Notes: a model not told the origin generated them from the sequence alone. Numbered from the stretch's first letter, positions 18,653-28,360 are shown. The stretch: DNA of 64,000 nt from Saccharomonospora piscinae (GCF_005862235.1 NZ_VCEK01000004.1:62001-126000); one strand, 5' to 3'. Translations and numbers: made by a program.

Positions 18653-20194
18653 ATGACCCCACCGATCCCCAGCGTCGATCCGGCCACGGCTCGAACGAGC
18701 GGGGCCCCGATCCCGCCGAGCACGGCCGCTGACGTCGACGCCGCCTGTGCCCGCGCCACCACGGCCTTCCACGAGCTCGCCGAGCGCGACCGCGCCTGGC
18801 GGGCGGGACTGCTGCGCGGTATGGCCGACGAGCTGGACACGCGGCGCGACGACATCGTCGCCACGGCGGACGCCGAGACCGCGCTCGGCGCCGCCCGGCT
18901 CAACGGCGAACTCACCCGTACCTGCTACCAGCTCCGGTTCTTCGCCGACGTCGTCACCGACGGCGGCTATCTGGAGGCGGCGATCGACCACGCGGGGCCC
19001 ACCCCGATGGGGCCGAGGCCCGACCTGCGGCGCATGCTCGTCCCGCTCGGGCCCGTCGCGGTGTTCGGCGCGAGCAACTTCCCGCTCGCGTTCTCCGTGC
19101 CCGGTGGCGACACGGCCGCCGCGCTCGCCGCGGGCTGTCCCGTGGTGGTGAAGGCCCACGAGTCGCATCCGCGGACGTCGCGGCTGTGCGGGCAGGCACT
19201 GGCGGCGGCGGCCTCCGCGTGCGACGCGCCCGAGGGCACCGTGACGGTGGTGTACGGGCGCGAGGCCGGGGCCCGGCTGGTGCGGCATCCGGCCGTGACC
19301 GCCGTCGGATTCACCGGTTCGCTGCACGGTGGCCGTGCCCTGCTTGAGCTGGTCAACTCCCGGCCCGACCCGATCCCGTTCTACGGAGAACTGAGTGGGA
19401 TTAACCCACTCGTCGTCACGGCCGACGCCGCCCGTGACCGCGCCGAGGACATCGGCACCGGGCTCGCGTCGTCCGTGCTGCTCGGGGCGGGGCAGTTCTG
19501 TACCAAGCCCGGCCTCGCGTTCGTCCCGGCGACCGCCGACGGCGACCGTCTCGTCGCCGCGCTCGCGGGCGCCGTGGGTGCGGCGAGCGCTCCGGTGCTG
19601 CTCAACGAGGGCATCCGGGACGCCTACGACGAACTCGGCGCCGCGCTCACGGCCGAGCCGGGCGTGACCACCGTCGCGACCGGTGAGCCCTACGACGGCG
19701 ACGGCTACGGCGTGCGGCCCCGCGTGCTGTCCGTGGACCTCACGAGCGGCGCCGAACTGACCGGGGCCCTGACCCGCGAGTGCTTCGGCCCCGTCGTCGT
19801 GGTGGTGCGTTACGGCGGCGACGCCCAGGACGATCAGCTGATCGACGCGCTGGCCGGACTGGAGCCGTCACTGACCGCCACGGTGCATCTCGCGGCCGGG
19901 GAGGCGGCCCGTCGCGGGGAGCTGCTGACCCGGTTGCAGCGGCTGTCGGGCAGGCTCGTGTTCGACGGCTATCCCACCGGGGTGGCGGTGTCGTGGGCCC
20001 AGCACCACGGCGGCCCGTGGCCGTCGACCAACGCCGTCCACACCTCCGTCGGTGCCACCGCGATCCGCCGCTTCCTGCGGCCCCTCGCCTGGCAGGACGC
20101 CCCCGAGTCGGTGCTGCCCGCCGAGCTGCGGGACGGCCCGGCTCCGGTGCCCCGGCGCGTGGACGGCGCGTTGACGCTCCCCGGCACGGACTGA
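18653..20194 (+). CDS. NADP-dependent aldehyde dehydrogenase, ketoglutarate-semialdehyde type
   Basis: 513 aa. Cofactor region VAVFGASNFPLAFSVPGGDTAAALAAGCPVVVKAH (residues about 137-170), the general-base Glu in GELSGINP near 247 and the catalytic Cys in GAGQFCTKPG near 282. The FPLAFS...GGDTA...HESHP pattern is that of the 2,5-dioxovalerate/alpha-ketoglutarate semialdehyde dehydrogenase branch, which ends several sugar-acid and hydroxyproline pathways. No pathway partner gene is adjacent, so it is an orphan. AAAGGA precedes the ATG at 18653. Confidence 0.88.
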   Translation: MTPPIPSVDPATARTSGAPIPPSTAADVDAACARATTAFHELAERDRAWRAGLLRGMADELDTRRDDIVATADAETALGAARLNGELTRTCYQLRFFADVVTDGGYLEAAIDHAGPTPMGPRPDLRRMLVPLGPVAVFGASNFPLAFSVPGGDTAAALAAGCPVVVKAHESHPRTSRLCGQALAAAASACDAPEGTVTVVYGREAGARLVRHPAVTAVGFTGSLHGGRALLELVNSRPDPIPFYGELSGINPLVVTADAARDRAEDIGTGLASSVLLGAGQFCTKPGLAFVPATADGDRLVAALAGAVGAASAPVLLNEGIRDAYDELGAALTAEPGVTTVATGEPYDGDGYGVRPRVLSVDLTSGAELTGALTRECFGPVVVVVRYGGDAQDDQLIDALAGLEPSLTATVHLAAGEAARRGELLTRLQRLSGRLVFDGYPTGVAVSWAQHHGGPWPSTNAVHTSVGATAIRRFLRPLAWQDAPESVLPAELRDGPAPVPRRVDGALTLPGTD

Positions 20195-20209
20195 GTTCGT
20201 CCGATCTGG

Positions 20210-20350
20210 CAAAATGGTGGCTTGCCCGCTCCGGTCCGGGCCCTCTCACCGTGCCGGAGCGACCACCTACCTGCGGGCACCTGGATCCGGCTCCCCACTC
20301 GGATCGTGTCCCGACCCGAGTACGAGAAGACGACAGGAGTACCCACACCC
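20210..20350 (+). promoter_or_regulatory. rpsP promoter and leader
   Basis: CAAAAT (20210-20215) is the likely -10 hexamer. It implies a leader of about 130 nt before the rpsP GTG, with AGGAGT as ribosome binding site at about 20336. No known S16 leader motif was recognised. Confidence 0.4.
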
Positions 20351-20839
20351 GTGGCTGTCAAGATCAAGCTGCAGCGCCTCGGCAAGATCCGCGCGCCCTA
20401 CTACCGCATCGTGGTCGCGGACGCCCGCACCCGTCGTGACGGCAGGGCCATCGAGAACATCGGCAAGTACCACCCGAAGCACGAGCCGAGCTTCATCGAG
20501 GTGGACTCCGAGCGCGCGCAGTACTGGCTGAAGGTCGGCGCGCAGCCCACCGAGCCCGTGCAGCGCATCCTGGAGATCACCGGCGACTGGCAGAAGTTCA
20601 AGGGCCTGCCGGGCACCGAGGGCTCGCTCAAGGAGCCGGAGGCCAAGCCCTCCAAGCAGGACCTCTTCAACGCCGCGCTGGCCGCCGCCAACCAGGAGCC
20701 CTCCGTCGAGGCCACCACGCCCAAGAAGCGGGGCGGCGGCAAGAAGGCCGACAAGGCGGACAAGGCCGACAAGCCCGAGAGCTCCGAGGCGGCCGAGGGC
20801 ACCCAGTCCGGTGACGAGAAGAAGGCCGACGAGGCGTGA
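20351..20839 (+). CDS. rpsP: 30S ribosomal protein S16
   Basis: 162 aa. Residues 1-80 are canonical S16 ([24 protein letters not shown], then [12 protein letters not shown]). About 80 further residues form a Lys/Ala/Asp/Glu-rich tail with [10 protein letters not shown] repeats, much longer than the 82-aa E. coli protein but common in actinobacteria. AGGAGT lies ahead of the GTG at 20351. The stop overlaps the khpA start (GTGA). First gene of rpsP-khpA-rimM-trmD. Confidence 0.97.
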   Translation: MAVKIKLQRLGKIRAPYYRIVVADARTRRDGRAIENIGKYHPKHEPSFIEVDSERAQYWLKVGAQPTEPVQRILEITGDWQKFKGLPGTEGSLKEPEAKPSKQDLFNAALAAANQEPSVEATTPKKRGGGKKADKADKADKPESSEAAEGTQSGDEKKADEA

Positions 20840-21075
20840 GCTTCCTCGCCGACTCGCTCGAACACCTGGTGCGCGGCATCGTCGACAATCCCGACGAGGT
20901 GCAGGTCGAGTTGATCACCACGAGGCGGGGGAGGACGCTGGAGGTCCACGTCCACCCCGACGACCTGGGCAAGGTGATCGGTCGCGGCGGTCGTACGGCC
21001 ACCGCGCTGCGCACCGTGATGGGGTCGGTCGGTGGTCGGGGCGTCCGGGTGGACGTCATCGACACCGACCGCTAG
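20836..21075 (+). CDS. khpA: KH-domain RNA-binding protein KhpA
   Basis: 79 aa, a single type-II KH domain with the [15 protein letters not shown] loop (the GxxG RNA-binding motif) at about 49-63. KhpA, often with KhpB, binds many RNAs and influences cell size and division in Gram-positive bacteria. It is fused by a 4-nt overlap to rpsP and followed after 19 nt by rimM, the classic arrangement. Confidence 0.95.
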   Translation: MSFLADSLEHLVRGIVDNPDEVQVELITTRRGRTLEVHVHPDDLGKVIGRGGRTATALRTVMGSVGGRGVRVDVIDTDR

Positions 21076-21094
21076 CGCACGGAAGAGCCCTGGC

Positions 21095-21619
21095 GTGCAG
21101 GTCGTCGTGGGCCGGGTCGCGAAGCCGCACGGCGTCCGCGGTGAACTCACCGTGGACGTGCGGACCGACTCCCCCGAAGAACGTTTCGTCCCGGGCGCGG
21201 TGCTCGTCGGCCGCGCCCGGGACGGTGCCACGCGGTCGCTCACGGTGGCGTCCGTCCGCCCGCACGGTGGTCGGCTGCTCGTGCGGTTCACCGAGGTCGG
21301 TGACCGCACGGCCGCCGAGGAGGTGCGTGGCCTCACCCTTCTGGTCGACACCGCCGACCTGCCGCCGATCGACGATCCCGACGAGTTCTACGACCACGAA
21401 CTCGAGGGGCTGCGCGTCGAGCTGACCGACGGCACTCCCGTCGGCACGGTTCGGGAGGTCCTGCACTCACCCGGTGGCGAACTGCTCTCGGTGCTCGTCG
21501 GTGAGCCCGGCTCCGAGCGTGAGGTCCTGGTGCCGTTCGTGGCGGCGATCGTGCCCCGGGTGGAGATCGCCGGGGGCAGGGTCGTGCTCGACCCGCCCGA
21601 CGGCCTGCTCGACGGCTGA
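21095..21619 (+). CDS. rimM: Ribosome maturation factor RimM
   Basis: 174 aa from the GTG at 21095. N-terminal RimM barrel starting VVVGRVAKPHGVRGEL, then a PRC-barrel domain containing YDHELEGLRVEL near 99 and VPFVAAIVPRVEI near 147. It assists 30S head assembly by binding S19. An open frame reaches back to 21032 inside khpA, but only 21095 gives the standard N-terminus. Confidence 0.95.
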   Translation: MQVVVGRVAKPHGVRGELTVDVRTDSPEERFVPGAVLVGRARDGATRSLTVASVRPHGGRLLVRFTEVGDRTAAEEVRGLTLLVDTADLPPIDDPDEFYDHELEGLRVELTDGTPVGTVREVLHSPGGELLSVLVGEPGSEREVLVPFVAAIVPRVEIAGGRVVLDPPDGLLDG

Positions 21620-21634
21620 GGTGGGAGCCGACCG

Positions 21635-22423
21635 ATGGAGGACGATCAGGTGACGCGGCCGGATTCGCGGCCGTTGCGCATCGACGTCGTGACGATCTTT
21701 CCCGAGTACCTGGAACCGCTGCGTGCCGCGTTGCTGGGCCGGGCACTCGACCGTGGGCTGCTCGAACTCGGCGTACACGACCTCAGGGACTGGACCCACG
21801 ACGTCCACCGCGCCGTCGACGACGCGCCCTACGGCGGCGGCCCCGGCATGGTGATGAAGCCGCAGGTGTGGGGCGACGCCCTGGACGACGTGTGCGGCGA
21901 GCGCACCCGGCTGATCGTGCCCACCCCGGCCGGCCGCCCGTTCACCCAGCGGCTGGCGCACGAGTACGCCGAACAGGAGCATCTCGTGTTCGCGTGCGGC
22001 CGGTACGAGGGCATCGACCAGCGGGTGCTGACCGACGCGGCCCGGCGGATGCCCGTCGACGAGGTGTCGATCGGCGACTACGTGCTCGTCGGGGGCGAGG
22101 CCGCGGTGCTCGTCATCGCGGAGGCCGTCGTGCGGTTGCTTCCCGGCGTGCTCGGGAACCCGGTCTCGGCCGAGCAGGACTCCTTCTCCGAGGGACTGCT
22201 CGAGGGGCCCAGCTACACCCGCCCCGAGGTGTGGCGTGAGCTGGCGGTGCCCTCGGTACTGCGCTCGGGCAACCACGCGCTCATCGAACGCCACCGGCGC
22301 GACGAGGCACTGGCCCGCACGTTCCACCGCAGGCCCGACCTGCTCGAACGGCTGGCCGCCGACGACCTCGACGCGCGCGATCGCGCGGTGCTCGACGACC
22401 TTCGCCGGGAGGCCGGTGACTGA
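21635..22423 (+). CDS. trmD: tRNA (guanine-37-N1)-methyltransferase
   Basis: 262 aa. SPOUT trefoil-knot enzyme: [11 protein letters not shown] at about 16-26, [13 protein letters not shown] near 65, [11 protein letters not shown] near 118 and [11 protein letters not shown] near 139 make the knot and SAM site; the C-terminal domain (SYTRPEVWR) binds tRNA. It makes m1G37 in tRNAs reading CNN, preventing +1 frameshifts. The ATG at 21635 adds about 14 residues to the common start. Confidence 0.96.
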   Translation: MEDDQVTRPDSRPLRIDVVTIFPEYLEPLRAALLGRALDRGLLELGVHDLRDWTHDVHRAVDDAPYGGGPGMVMKPQVWGDALDDVCGERTRLIVPTPAGRPFTQRLAHEYAEQEHLVFACGRYEGIDQRVLTDAARRMPVDEVSIGDYVLVGGEAAVLVIAEAVVRLLPGVLGNPVSAEQDSFSEGLLEGPSYTRPEVWRELAVPSVLRSGNHALIERHRRDEALARTFHRRPDLLERLAADDLDARDRAVLDDLRREAGD

Positions 22424-22440
22424 CGGCGGGGCCCGTCTGC

Positions 22441-22563
22441 CATACTTGCGAGGTTGGCGCGACCGGTTCACGCGCCGAAGCTCCTGGGCCGCCCGCTGTC
22501 AGCGGCTGGCGCGTGCCCGGATTGTGAAGCCACATTGCCAGACAAGGACGAGGACGGACACCG
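22441..22563 (+). promoter_or_regulatory. rplS promoter and structured leader
   Basis: CATACT (22441-22446) is a likely -10 box, giving a leader of about 110 nt. The leader holds two inverted repeats: GGCGCG/CGCGCC (22456-22476) and CCGCTG/CAGCGG (22493-22505). Autoregulation by L19 is possible but unproven. Confidence 0.4.
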
Positions 22564-22923
22564 ATGAACACCCTGGACGCGTTGGACGCTCAGTCGCTGC
22601 GTTCCGACATCCCCTACTTCCGCCCGGGCGACACGCTCAAGGTTCACGTCCGCGTCATCGAGGGAAACCGCGAGCGCAACCAGGTGTTCGAGGGCGTGGT
22701 CATCCGCCGTCAGGGCGGCGGCGTGCGCGAGACGTTCACCGTGCGCAAGGTCTCCTTCGGTGTCGGCGTGGAGCGCACCTTCCCGGTGCACACGCCGAAC
22801 ATCGCGAAGCTGGAGGTCGCCAAGCGTGGCGACGTGCGGCGCGCGAAGCTCTACTACCTGCGTGATCTGCGGGGCAAGGCCGCGAAGATCAAGGAGCGCC
22901 GGGAAACCCCCTCTGCCTCCTGA
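22564..22923 (+). CDS. rplS: 50S ribosomal protein L19
   Basis: 119 aa, standard length. Conserved blocks: [61 protein letters not shown] and [18 protein letters not shown]19 sits at the 30S-50S interface. GACGAGGACGG precedes the ATG at 22564; the gene has its own promoter region downstream of trmD. Confidence 0.98.
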   Translation: MNTLDALDAQSLRSDIPYFRPGDTLKVHVRVIEGNRERNQVFEGVVIRRQGGGVRETFTVRKVSFGVGVERTFPVHTPNIAKLEVAKRGDVRRAKLYYLRDLRGKAAKIKERRETPSAS

Positions 22924-22941
22924 GTAGTCGTCCGGCTACCG

Positions 22942-22947
22942 TAATCT
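22942..22947 (+). promoter_or_regulatory. lepB -10 box (leaderless)
   Basis: TAATCT lies 6 nt before the GTG at 22954, with no Shine-Dalgarno, consistent with leaderless translation. Confidence 0.5.
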
Positions 22948-22953
22948 GACGAC

Positions 22954-23967
22954 GTGGTGGAGTCAGTGCCCTCGAACGCCGCGGAAGACGAGCCGGATCG
23001 ACCCGACGACAGGACGGAGTCGACGGCGTCCTCGGACGCCGTCTCGCACTCCTCCGAGTCGGGCGGTCCGCCGCCTGCCGGGCAGAACGCTGCCGATTCG
23101 CACGACGCGGAGGGGCAGGGGGAGCAGGGCAAGGGCGGCCACAAGAAGCAGCGTTCCTTCTGGAAAGAGCTGCCGATTCTGATCGTCGTCGCGCTGGTGC
23201 TGGCGTTTCTGATCCAGCAGTTCGTCGCGCGGGTCTACATGATCCCGTCGGGCTCGATGGAAGAGACGCTGCACGGTTGTCCCGGCTGCACGCCCGACCG
23301 CATCCTGGTCGACAAGGTCACCTACCACTTCGCGGACCCCGCTCCGGGCGACGTCGTGGTGTTCCGGGGGCCCGACGCCTGGGTGGAGGACGACCCGCCG
23401 TCGGAGTCGTCCAACCCGATCGCCGGGTTCTTCCAGAACGTCGGGTCGGCGTTCGGGCTCGCGCCGCCCGACGAGCGGGACTTCGTCAAGCGCATCATCG
23501 CCACGGGCGGGCAGACGGTCGAGTGCTGTGACGACCGCAATCGCGTGCTCGTGGACGGGCAGCCGCTCGACGAGCCCTACATCCACTGGCAGAGCAGCGA
23601 CAGCGAGCAGCGCGAGTTCGGTCCGGTCACCGTTCCCGAGGGGACGGTCTGGGTGATGGGCGACAACCGCAACAACTCCTCCGACTCCCGTTATCAGGGC
23701 GGGGGCGGCGAGCGGGGCGCCGTTCCGGTGGACAACATCATCGGCAAGGCCCGGCTCATCGTGCTGCCGCCGTCCCGCTGGGGTGTCGTGAGCGACCACG
23801 ACCCGCAGGAGGCCGCGGCGAGCAGGGCGCTGGACGCGCCGTCCTGGCAACAGGGAGTGCCGTTGGCCGCCGGACTGCTCGCGGCATGGCCCACGCTGGT
23901 CGTGGGCCGCAGGGCCGGAGCGGGTACCCGGCGAATGGTCGTGAGGCTGGTCGAACGGGGGCGATAG
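22954..23967 (+). CDS. lepB: Signal peptidase I
   Basis: 337 aa. A 70-residue acidic, low-complexity cytoplasmic lead precedes one membrane anchor ([19 protein letters not shown], about 70-88). The catalytic Ser is in [11 protein letters not shown] near 97 and the catalytic Lys in [12 protein letters not shown] near 180; [11 protein letters not shown] near 230 is box E. An insertion (about 110-172) includes CPGCTPDR. The last 50 residues carry a short hydrophobic stretch beyond the catalytic core. It cleaves signal peptides outside the membrane. GTG start is leaderless. Confidence 0.96.
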   Translation: MVESVPSNAAEDEPDRPDDRTESTASSDAVSHSSESGGPPPAGQNAADSHDAEGQGEQGKGGHKKQRSFWKELPILIVVALVLAFLIQQFVARVYMIPSGSMEETLHGCPGCTPDRILVDKVTYHFADPAPGDVVVFRGPDAWVEDDPPSESSNPIAGFFQNVGSAFGLAPPDERDFVKRIIATGGQTVECCDDRNRVLVDGQPLDEPYIHWQSSDSEQREFGPVTVPEGTVWVMGDNRNNSSDSRYQGGGGERGAVPVDNIIGKARLIVLPPSRWGVVSDHDPQEAAASRALDAPSWQQGVPLAAGLLAAWPTLVVGRRAGAGTRRMVVRLVERGR

Positions 23968-23971
23968 GGCA

Positions 23972-24820
23972 GTGACCGCGCACAGCGTGAGCGTGCTCCG
24001 CCCACCCCGCGCCGTCATCCGTGGCGACACGTCGTGGGCGTTGCAATCCGCACTGGACCGGCGCGGGCTCGGACCCGTGGCCGGGGTCGACGAGGCGGGC
24101 AGGGGTGCCTGCGCGGGACCGCTCGTCGTCGCGTCCTGCGTGCTGCGCCCCGCCGACGGCCCTCGGCTGGCGGAACTCACCGACTCGAAGTTGCTCACCG
24201 CGCTGGCCCGCGACCGCGTGTACGAGCAGGTGGTGCGCCGCGCTGTCGACTACGCGATCGTCGTGATACCGCCTGCCGAGATCGACACGAAGGGTATTCA
24301 CGTCACCAATATCGAGGGCATGCGGCGCGCGGTCGCGGGACTCGCGCGCAGGCCCGGCTACGTACTGATCGACGGGTTCCGGGTGCCGGGGCTGCCCTCG
24401 CCGAGCATGCCGGTGGTCAAGGGCGATCGAGCGGTGGCGTGCGTCGCGGCGGCGTCGGTGCTCGCGAAGGTCACCAGGGATCGCATCATGGCCGCGCTGC
24501 ACGGCGAGCACCCCGGGTACGGCTTCGACGTACACAAGGGCTACAGCACTGCCGAGCACGGCGCGGCGCTGAGCGAGCACGGTCCGTGCGAGGCGCACCG
24601 GTGGTCGTTCGCGAACGTCGCGGCGGCGGCGATCGCCCGGGGGATCCGGCCGCCGAGGCGGGTGCTGCTCACCGCTGCCGCGTTGCAGAGCGGCGTAGTG
24701 GGTGGTACCCAGACGCCGGAGTTCGACGCGGCGGGTGCCGACGCGGCGGTGGTGAGCGAGAATGGGTCTTCTGCCGACGACCGGTGGGAAGGCGCGCGAG
24801 GAGGGGCTCGGGTTTCATGA
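23972..24820 (+). CDS. rnhB: Ribonuclease HII
   Basis: 282 aa. Active-site acidic residues are visible in [13 protein letters not shown] (D and E near 39-40), LTDSKLL near 71 and [11 protein letters not shown] near 131; the HKGY and EHRWSF-like C-terminal block is also present. It cuts RNA in RNA:DNA hybrids and removes misincorporated ribonucleotides. Two features beyond the core are an N-terminal extension of about 30 residues and a C-terminal tail of about 55. ATGA overlap with the next gene. Confidence 0.95.
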   Translation: MTAHSVSVLRPPRAVIRGDTSWALQSALDRRGLGPVAGVDEAGRGACAGPLVVASCVLRPADGPRLAELTDSKLLTALARDRVYEQVVRRAVDYAIVVIPPAEIDTKGIHVTNIEGMRRAVAGLARRPGYVLIDGFRVPGLPSPSMPVVKGDRAVACVAAASVLAKVTRDRIMAALHGEHPGYGFDVHKGYSTAEHGAALSEHGPCEAHRWSFANVAAAAIARGIRPPRRVLLTAAALQSGVVGGTQTPEFDAAGADAAVVSENGSSADDRWEGARGGARVS

Positions 24821-25140
24821 GCGCAGAGGATCTCGAGAAGTACGAGACCGAGATGGAGCTGTCGCTGTACCGGGAGTACCGCGACATCGTCGGTCAGTTC
24901 TCGTACGTCGTGGAGACGGAGCGCCGCTTCTACCTGGCCAACGCGGTGGACGTGCAGGTGCGGGACGGTGGCGGTGACGTGTATTTCGAGGTGCGGATGT
25001 CCGACGCCTGGGTGTGGGACATGTACCGGCCTGCCCGGTTCGTGAAGAACGTCCGGGTGATCACGTTCAAGGACGTCAACGTGGAGGAGCTCGACAAGCC
25101 GGAACTCCGGCTCCCCGAGGAAGGGCCGTTCGGCGGCTGA
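24817..25140 (+). CDS. DUF2469 family protein
   Basis: 107 aa, a conserved actinobacterial protein of unknown function that accompanies rnhB. It begins [20 protein letters not shown] and contains AYVWDMYRP-like [27 protein letters not shown]. It is soluble, acidic and has no enzyme motif. The ATG overlaps the rnhB stop by 4 nt, so the two are translationally coupled. Confidence 0.93.
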   Translation: MSAEDLEKYETEMELSLYREYRDIVGQFSYVVETERRFYLANAVDVQVRDGGGDVYFEVRMSDAWVWDMYRPARFVKNVRVITFKDVNVEELDKPELRLPEEGPFGG

Positions 25141-25156
25141 GCACACGGGAGCCGGT

Positions 25157-25204
25157 CTGTCCAACGGCTCACCCGGGTTGTCCACAGGAGGCCGGTTGTC
25201 CACA
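25157..25204 (+). promoter_or_regulatory. Tandem DnaA boxes between the DUF2469 gene and yraN
   Basis: Two perfect TTGTCCACA boxes lie at 25178-25186 and 25196-25204, in the same orientation and 18 bp apart; a weaker CTGTCCAAC lies at 25157. TTGTCCACA is the high-GC actinobacterial DnaA consensus. The 152-bp gap holds no gene. Confidence 0.7.
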
Positions 25205-25292
25205 GGTCCGCGAGTGTGACCTGGCCGCCCCGATGTTCGTGCTGGCAGCGTGAAGACGCATCAGCGGGAACGACCATCGGGGGTGAGGCGTC

Positions 25293-25697
25293 ATGCGCTC
25301 CGCAGGCGCGGGAATCGGAACGTCACGGGCTCCGGACCGGCCGGGGACTCCGGCCGCGCTCGGCCGGAGGGGAGAGGACCTCGCCGGTGTGTACCTGCGT
25401 CGCCAGGGCCTGATCGTCCTGGAACGCAACTGGCGCTGCCGGGAGGGCGAGCTGGACGTCCTGGCCACCGACGGCCGCACGCTCATCGTGTGTGAGGTCA
25501 AGACCCGGTCGGGGCGTGGATACGGCAGCCCCGCGGAGGCTGTGACCCGGGACAAGCGCAACCGGATTCGCGGGCTGGCGCTGCGCTGGCTGGCGGCCCG
25601 CCGGGTGGCGTGGTGCCCGATGCGGTTCGACGTGATCGCCATCGACCATCCACCGGGAGGCCCACCCCGGCTGCGACACGTGGTGGGGGCGTTCTAG
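25293..25697 (+). CDS. yraN: YraN family protein (UPF0102, nuclease-like fold)
   Basis: 134 aa. The conserved LGRRGEDLAGVYLRRQGL, ERNWRCREGELDVLA and IVCEVKTRSGRGYG blocks place the E, D and E-x-K residues of a PD-(D/E)xK fold near 46-68. Function is unproven; it is thought to act in DNA processing because it travels with comM and dprA. Its stop touches the comM ATG. An N-terminal 24-residue stretch is poorly conserved, so a later start is possible. Confidence 0.92.
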   Translation: MRSAGAGIGTSRAPDRPGTPAALGRRGEDLAGVYLRRQGLIVLERNWRCREGELDVLATDGRTLIVCEVKTRSGRGYGSPAEAVTRDKRNRIRGLALRWLAARRVAWCPMRFDVIAIDHPPGGPPRLRHVVGAF

Positions 25698-27209
25698 ATG
25701 GCGCTCGCGCGCAGCTACTCCGTCGCCCTGCTCGGTCTCGAGGGGCGCCTGGTGGAGATCGAGGCCGACATCGGCGCCGGGATGCCCGGCACGAAGCTGG
25801 TCGGTCTGCCCGACCCCGGCCTGCGCGAGGCCAAGGACCGGGTTCGTGCCGCCGTCCGCAACAGCGGTCAGTCGTGGCCCGACACCAACGTCACGCTGGG
25901 GTTGTCGCCCGCCGACCTGCCCAAGGTCGGGTCCTCCTACGACCTGGGGATCGCGGTGGCGGTCCTCGCCGCCGCGGCGGCCGTGCCCTCGGACCGGCTC
26001 GCGGGCACCGTGCTGCTCGGTGAGCTGGCGCTGGACGGCAGGCTCCGTGCGGTGGCCGGAATTCTGCCCGCGCTCCTGGCGGCGCGGCGGCTCGGATACC
26101 GGCGGGCACTCGTGCCGGTCGACTCGGTCACGGAGGCGGCACTCGTGGACGGCGTCGAGGTCCACGGGGCGCCCACGCTGGCCGACGTCGTGGCCTGGCT
26201 GCGGGACGAGGCGCCGCTCTGCGAGCCGGGCCCGGTCCAGCCGGTCGTGGCGGGTTCGGCGCCCGATCTCGCCGACGTGGTCGGGCAGCCGGAAGCGCGG
26301 TGGGCGCTGGAGGTCGCCGCCGCGGGCGGGCACCACGTGCTGCTCACCGGACCGCCCGGCATCGGAAAGACCATGCTCGCCACCCGGCTGCCGGGGTTGC
26401 TGCCACCGCTGTCGGCCGACGAGGCACTGGAGGTGGCCGCGATCCGGTCGGTGGACGGGTCGTTGAGCCGCTCGGCCCCGCTGGCCACGGTCCCGCCGTT
26501 CGTCGCGCCGCACCACTCCATCTCGCGGGGAGCACTCGTGGGAGGTGGCAGTGGGCTCGCGGCACCCGGAGCCGTCAGCAAGGCCCACCGGGGAGTCCTG
26601 TTCCTCGACGAGGCGGCGGAGTACGGGGCCGAGCGGCTCGAATCGCTGCGGACGGTGCTCGAAGAGGGCGAGATCCGGCTGGCCCGGATCCGGGGTGTGG
26701 TGCGCTACCCCGCGGCCTTCCAGCTCGTGCTGGCCAGCAACACCTGCCCGTGTGCGCCACCCCGTGACACCGACTGCACGTGTACGCCGTCGGCGCGACG
26801 GCGGTATCTGAGCCGCCTGTCGGGACCCCTGCTGGATCGCGTCGATCTGCGGGTGCGGATGCGGCCGGTGACCGTGATGCGGACCGACGACGGTGCCCGT
26901 CCCGAGGACACCACGTGTGTGCGGCAGCGGGTCGTCGCCGCTCGGCGGCGTGCCGCCGACCGCTGGTCCCGGCACGGCTGGCGGACCAACTCGGCGGTGC
27001 CCGGCCCGGCGCTGTGGCGCGAGTTCGCCCTGCCCAGTTCCAGCACCACCGTGGTCGAACAGGGCCTGCGGCGCGGTGCGCTGACCGCGCGAGGCGCCGA
27101 TCGCTGTCTGCGGGTCGCGTGGACGCTGGCCGACCTGGCCGGGGCCGACCGGCCCGACGGCGACCACGTGGCCGCGGCGCTCGACTTCCGGGATCGGAGG
27201 GCGGCATGA
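25698..27209 (+). CDS. comM: ComM/YifB family Mg-chelatase-like AAA+ helicase
   Basis: 503 aa. An N-terminal Lon-like domain (about 1-170) precedes a Mg-chelatase-type AAA+ domain with Walker A GPPGIGKTM near 217-225, Walker B LFLDEAAEY near 300 and a Cys cluster CPCAPPRDTDCTC near 350 (zinc-binding). ComM is a hexameric helicase that promotes branch migration during natural transformation, but homologues occur in many non-competent bacteria. The ATG follows the yraN stop directly and the stop overlaps dprA. Confidence 0.95.
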   Translation: MALARSYSVALLGLEGRLVEIEADIGAGMPGTKLVGLPDPGLREAKDRVRAAVRNSGQSWPDTNVTLGLSPADLPKVGSSYDLGIAVAVLAAAAAVPSDRLAGTVLLGELALDGRLRAVAGILPALLAARRLGYRRALVPVDSVTEAALVDGVEVHGAPTLADVVAWLRDEAPLCEPGPVQPVVAGSAPDLADVVGQPEARWALEVAAAGGHHVLLTGPPGIGKTMLATRLPGLLPPLSADEALEVAAIRSVDGSLSRSAPLATVPPFVAPHHSISRGALVGGGSGLAAPGAVSKAHRGVLFLDEAAEYGAERLESLRTVLEEGEIRLARIRGVVRYPAAFQLVLASNTCPCAPPRDTDCTCTPSARRRYLSRLSGPLLDRVDLRVRMRPVTVMRTDDGARPEDTTCVRQRVVAARRRAADRWSRHGWRTNSAVPGPALWREFALPSSSTTVVEQGLRRGALTARGADRCLRVAWTLADLAGADRPDGDHVAAALDFRDRRAA

Positions 27210-28360
27210 CCGCGACCGCGCAGCGTCTGGCCCGCGCCTACCTGCTCCGGGTGGCGGAACCTCCCGCACCGGCGGTGTCCCGGCTGGTCGACGAACTCGG
27301 TCCTGTCGAGGCGGCGGCGCGGGTACGGCGCGGGGCCGTGCCCGACGCGGTGGCCACGGAGACCGCCGCCCGCAGGGAGGTCGACCGCGCACGGCGGGAC
27401 CTCGACGACGCGGCGGAACAGGGAGCGAGGCTGCTCACTCCGGAGGACGACGAGTGGCCCGCGTGGCCGCTGCTCTCGCTCGAGGTCGCGGCAGGGCGGG
27501 GAATCCCGGGGATGGCACCGCCCATCGCGTTGTGGGTGCGCGGTCCGGCGCCGCTGGACGACGCGCTGACGAGCGCCGCCGCGATCGTCGGCGCGCGGGC
27601 CGCGACCGACTACGGCGAGACCACGGCCGCCGAGTTCGCCTACGAACTCGCCGAGGCGGGCACGACCGTCGTGTCCGGCGCCGCGTACGGCATCGACGGA
27701 GCCGGTCACCGGGGCGCACTCGCGGCGAGCGGGACCACCGTGGCGGTGCTGGGATGCGGCCTCGACGCCGGATATCCGGCCGGCCACGTCGGCCTGCTCA
27801 ACCGGGTGGCAACGCGGGGAGCCGTGGTCTCGGAGTACCCGCCGGGCACTCAGCCTGCCCGCCACCGGTTTCTCGTCCGCAACCGGCTGATCGCCGCGCT
27901 CACCGCGGGCACGGTCGTGGTCGAGGCGGGGCGCCGCAGCGGCGCAAGGAACACGGCCACCACGGCGGGGCTGCTGGGCAAGGTGGTCATGGCCGTGCCC
28001 GGCCCGGTGGGCTCGGCGTTGTCGGTGGGCTGCCACCACCTCGTCCGCGAGTCCCAGGCGACGCTGGTCACCTCGGCCGCCGACGTGCTGGAGACCGTCG
28101 GCCGGGTCGGCACCGGCCTCACCCGGAAGCGGGAGGAACCGCGCAGGCAGACCGACGGGCTCGATGCCGAGTCCCTGCGGGTCTTCGAGGCGCTCCCGAC
28201 CCGCGGCGGCCGCTCGGCGGACGAGGTGGCCACGAACTCCGGCATCGCCCTCACACGCGTGCGTGGACTGCTGCCCGTGCTCGAACTCGACGGCCTGGCG
28301 CGGCGAGGCGAGGCCGGGTGGCGGCGTGCGGGCAACGACGGAGCTGGTCGCGCGCGATGA
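27206..28360 (+). CDS. dprA: DNA-processing protein DprA
   Basis: 384 aa from the ATG at 27206 (4-nt overlap with comM). An N-terminal helical region (about 1-105) precedes the Rossmann-fold DprA core: AAIVGARAATDYGE near 132, VSGAAYGIDGAGHRGAL near 155-171, AVLGCGLDAGYP, SEYPPGTQPARHRFLVRNRLIAAL near 215 and VVVEAGRRSGARNTA. A C-terminal winged helix (about 320-375) follows. DprA loads RecA on single-stranded DNA. Confidence 0.95.
   Translation: MTATAQRLARAYLLRVAEPPAPAVSRLVDELGPVEAAARVRRGAVPDAVATETAARREVDRARRDLDDAAEQGARLLTPEDDEWPAWPLLSLEVAAGRGIPGMAPPIALWVRGPAPLDDALTSAAAIVGARAATDYGETTAAEFAYELAEAGTTVVSGAAYGIDGAGHRGALAASGTTVAVLGCGLDAGYPAGHVGLLNRVATRGAVVSEYPPGTQPARHRFLVRNRLIAALTAGTVVVEAGRRSGARNTATTAGLLGKVVMAVPGPVGSALSVGCHHLVRESQATLVTSAADVLETVGRVGTGLTRKREEPRRQTDGLDAESLRVFEALPTRGGRSADEVATNSGIALTRVRGLLPVLELDGLARRGEAGWRRAGNDGAGRAR

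Noticed and set aside
20711-20800. Tandem DNA repeat in rpsP
   Set aside because: It encodes the usual Lys/Ala/Asp-rich tail of actinobacterial S16 and is explained by protein composition.
25157-25204. Replication origin
   Set aside because: Only two good DnaA boxes, no AT-rich unwinding region, and no dnaA or dnaN beside it.
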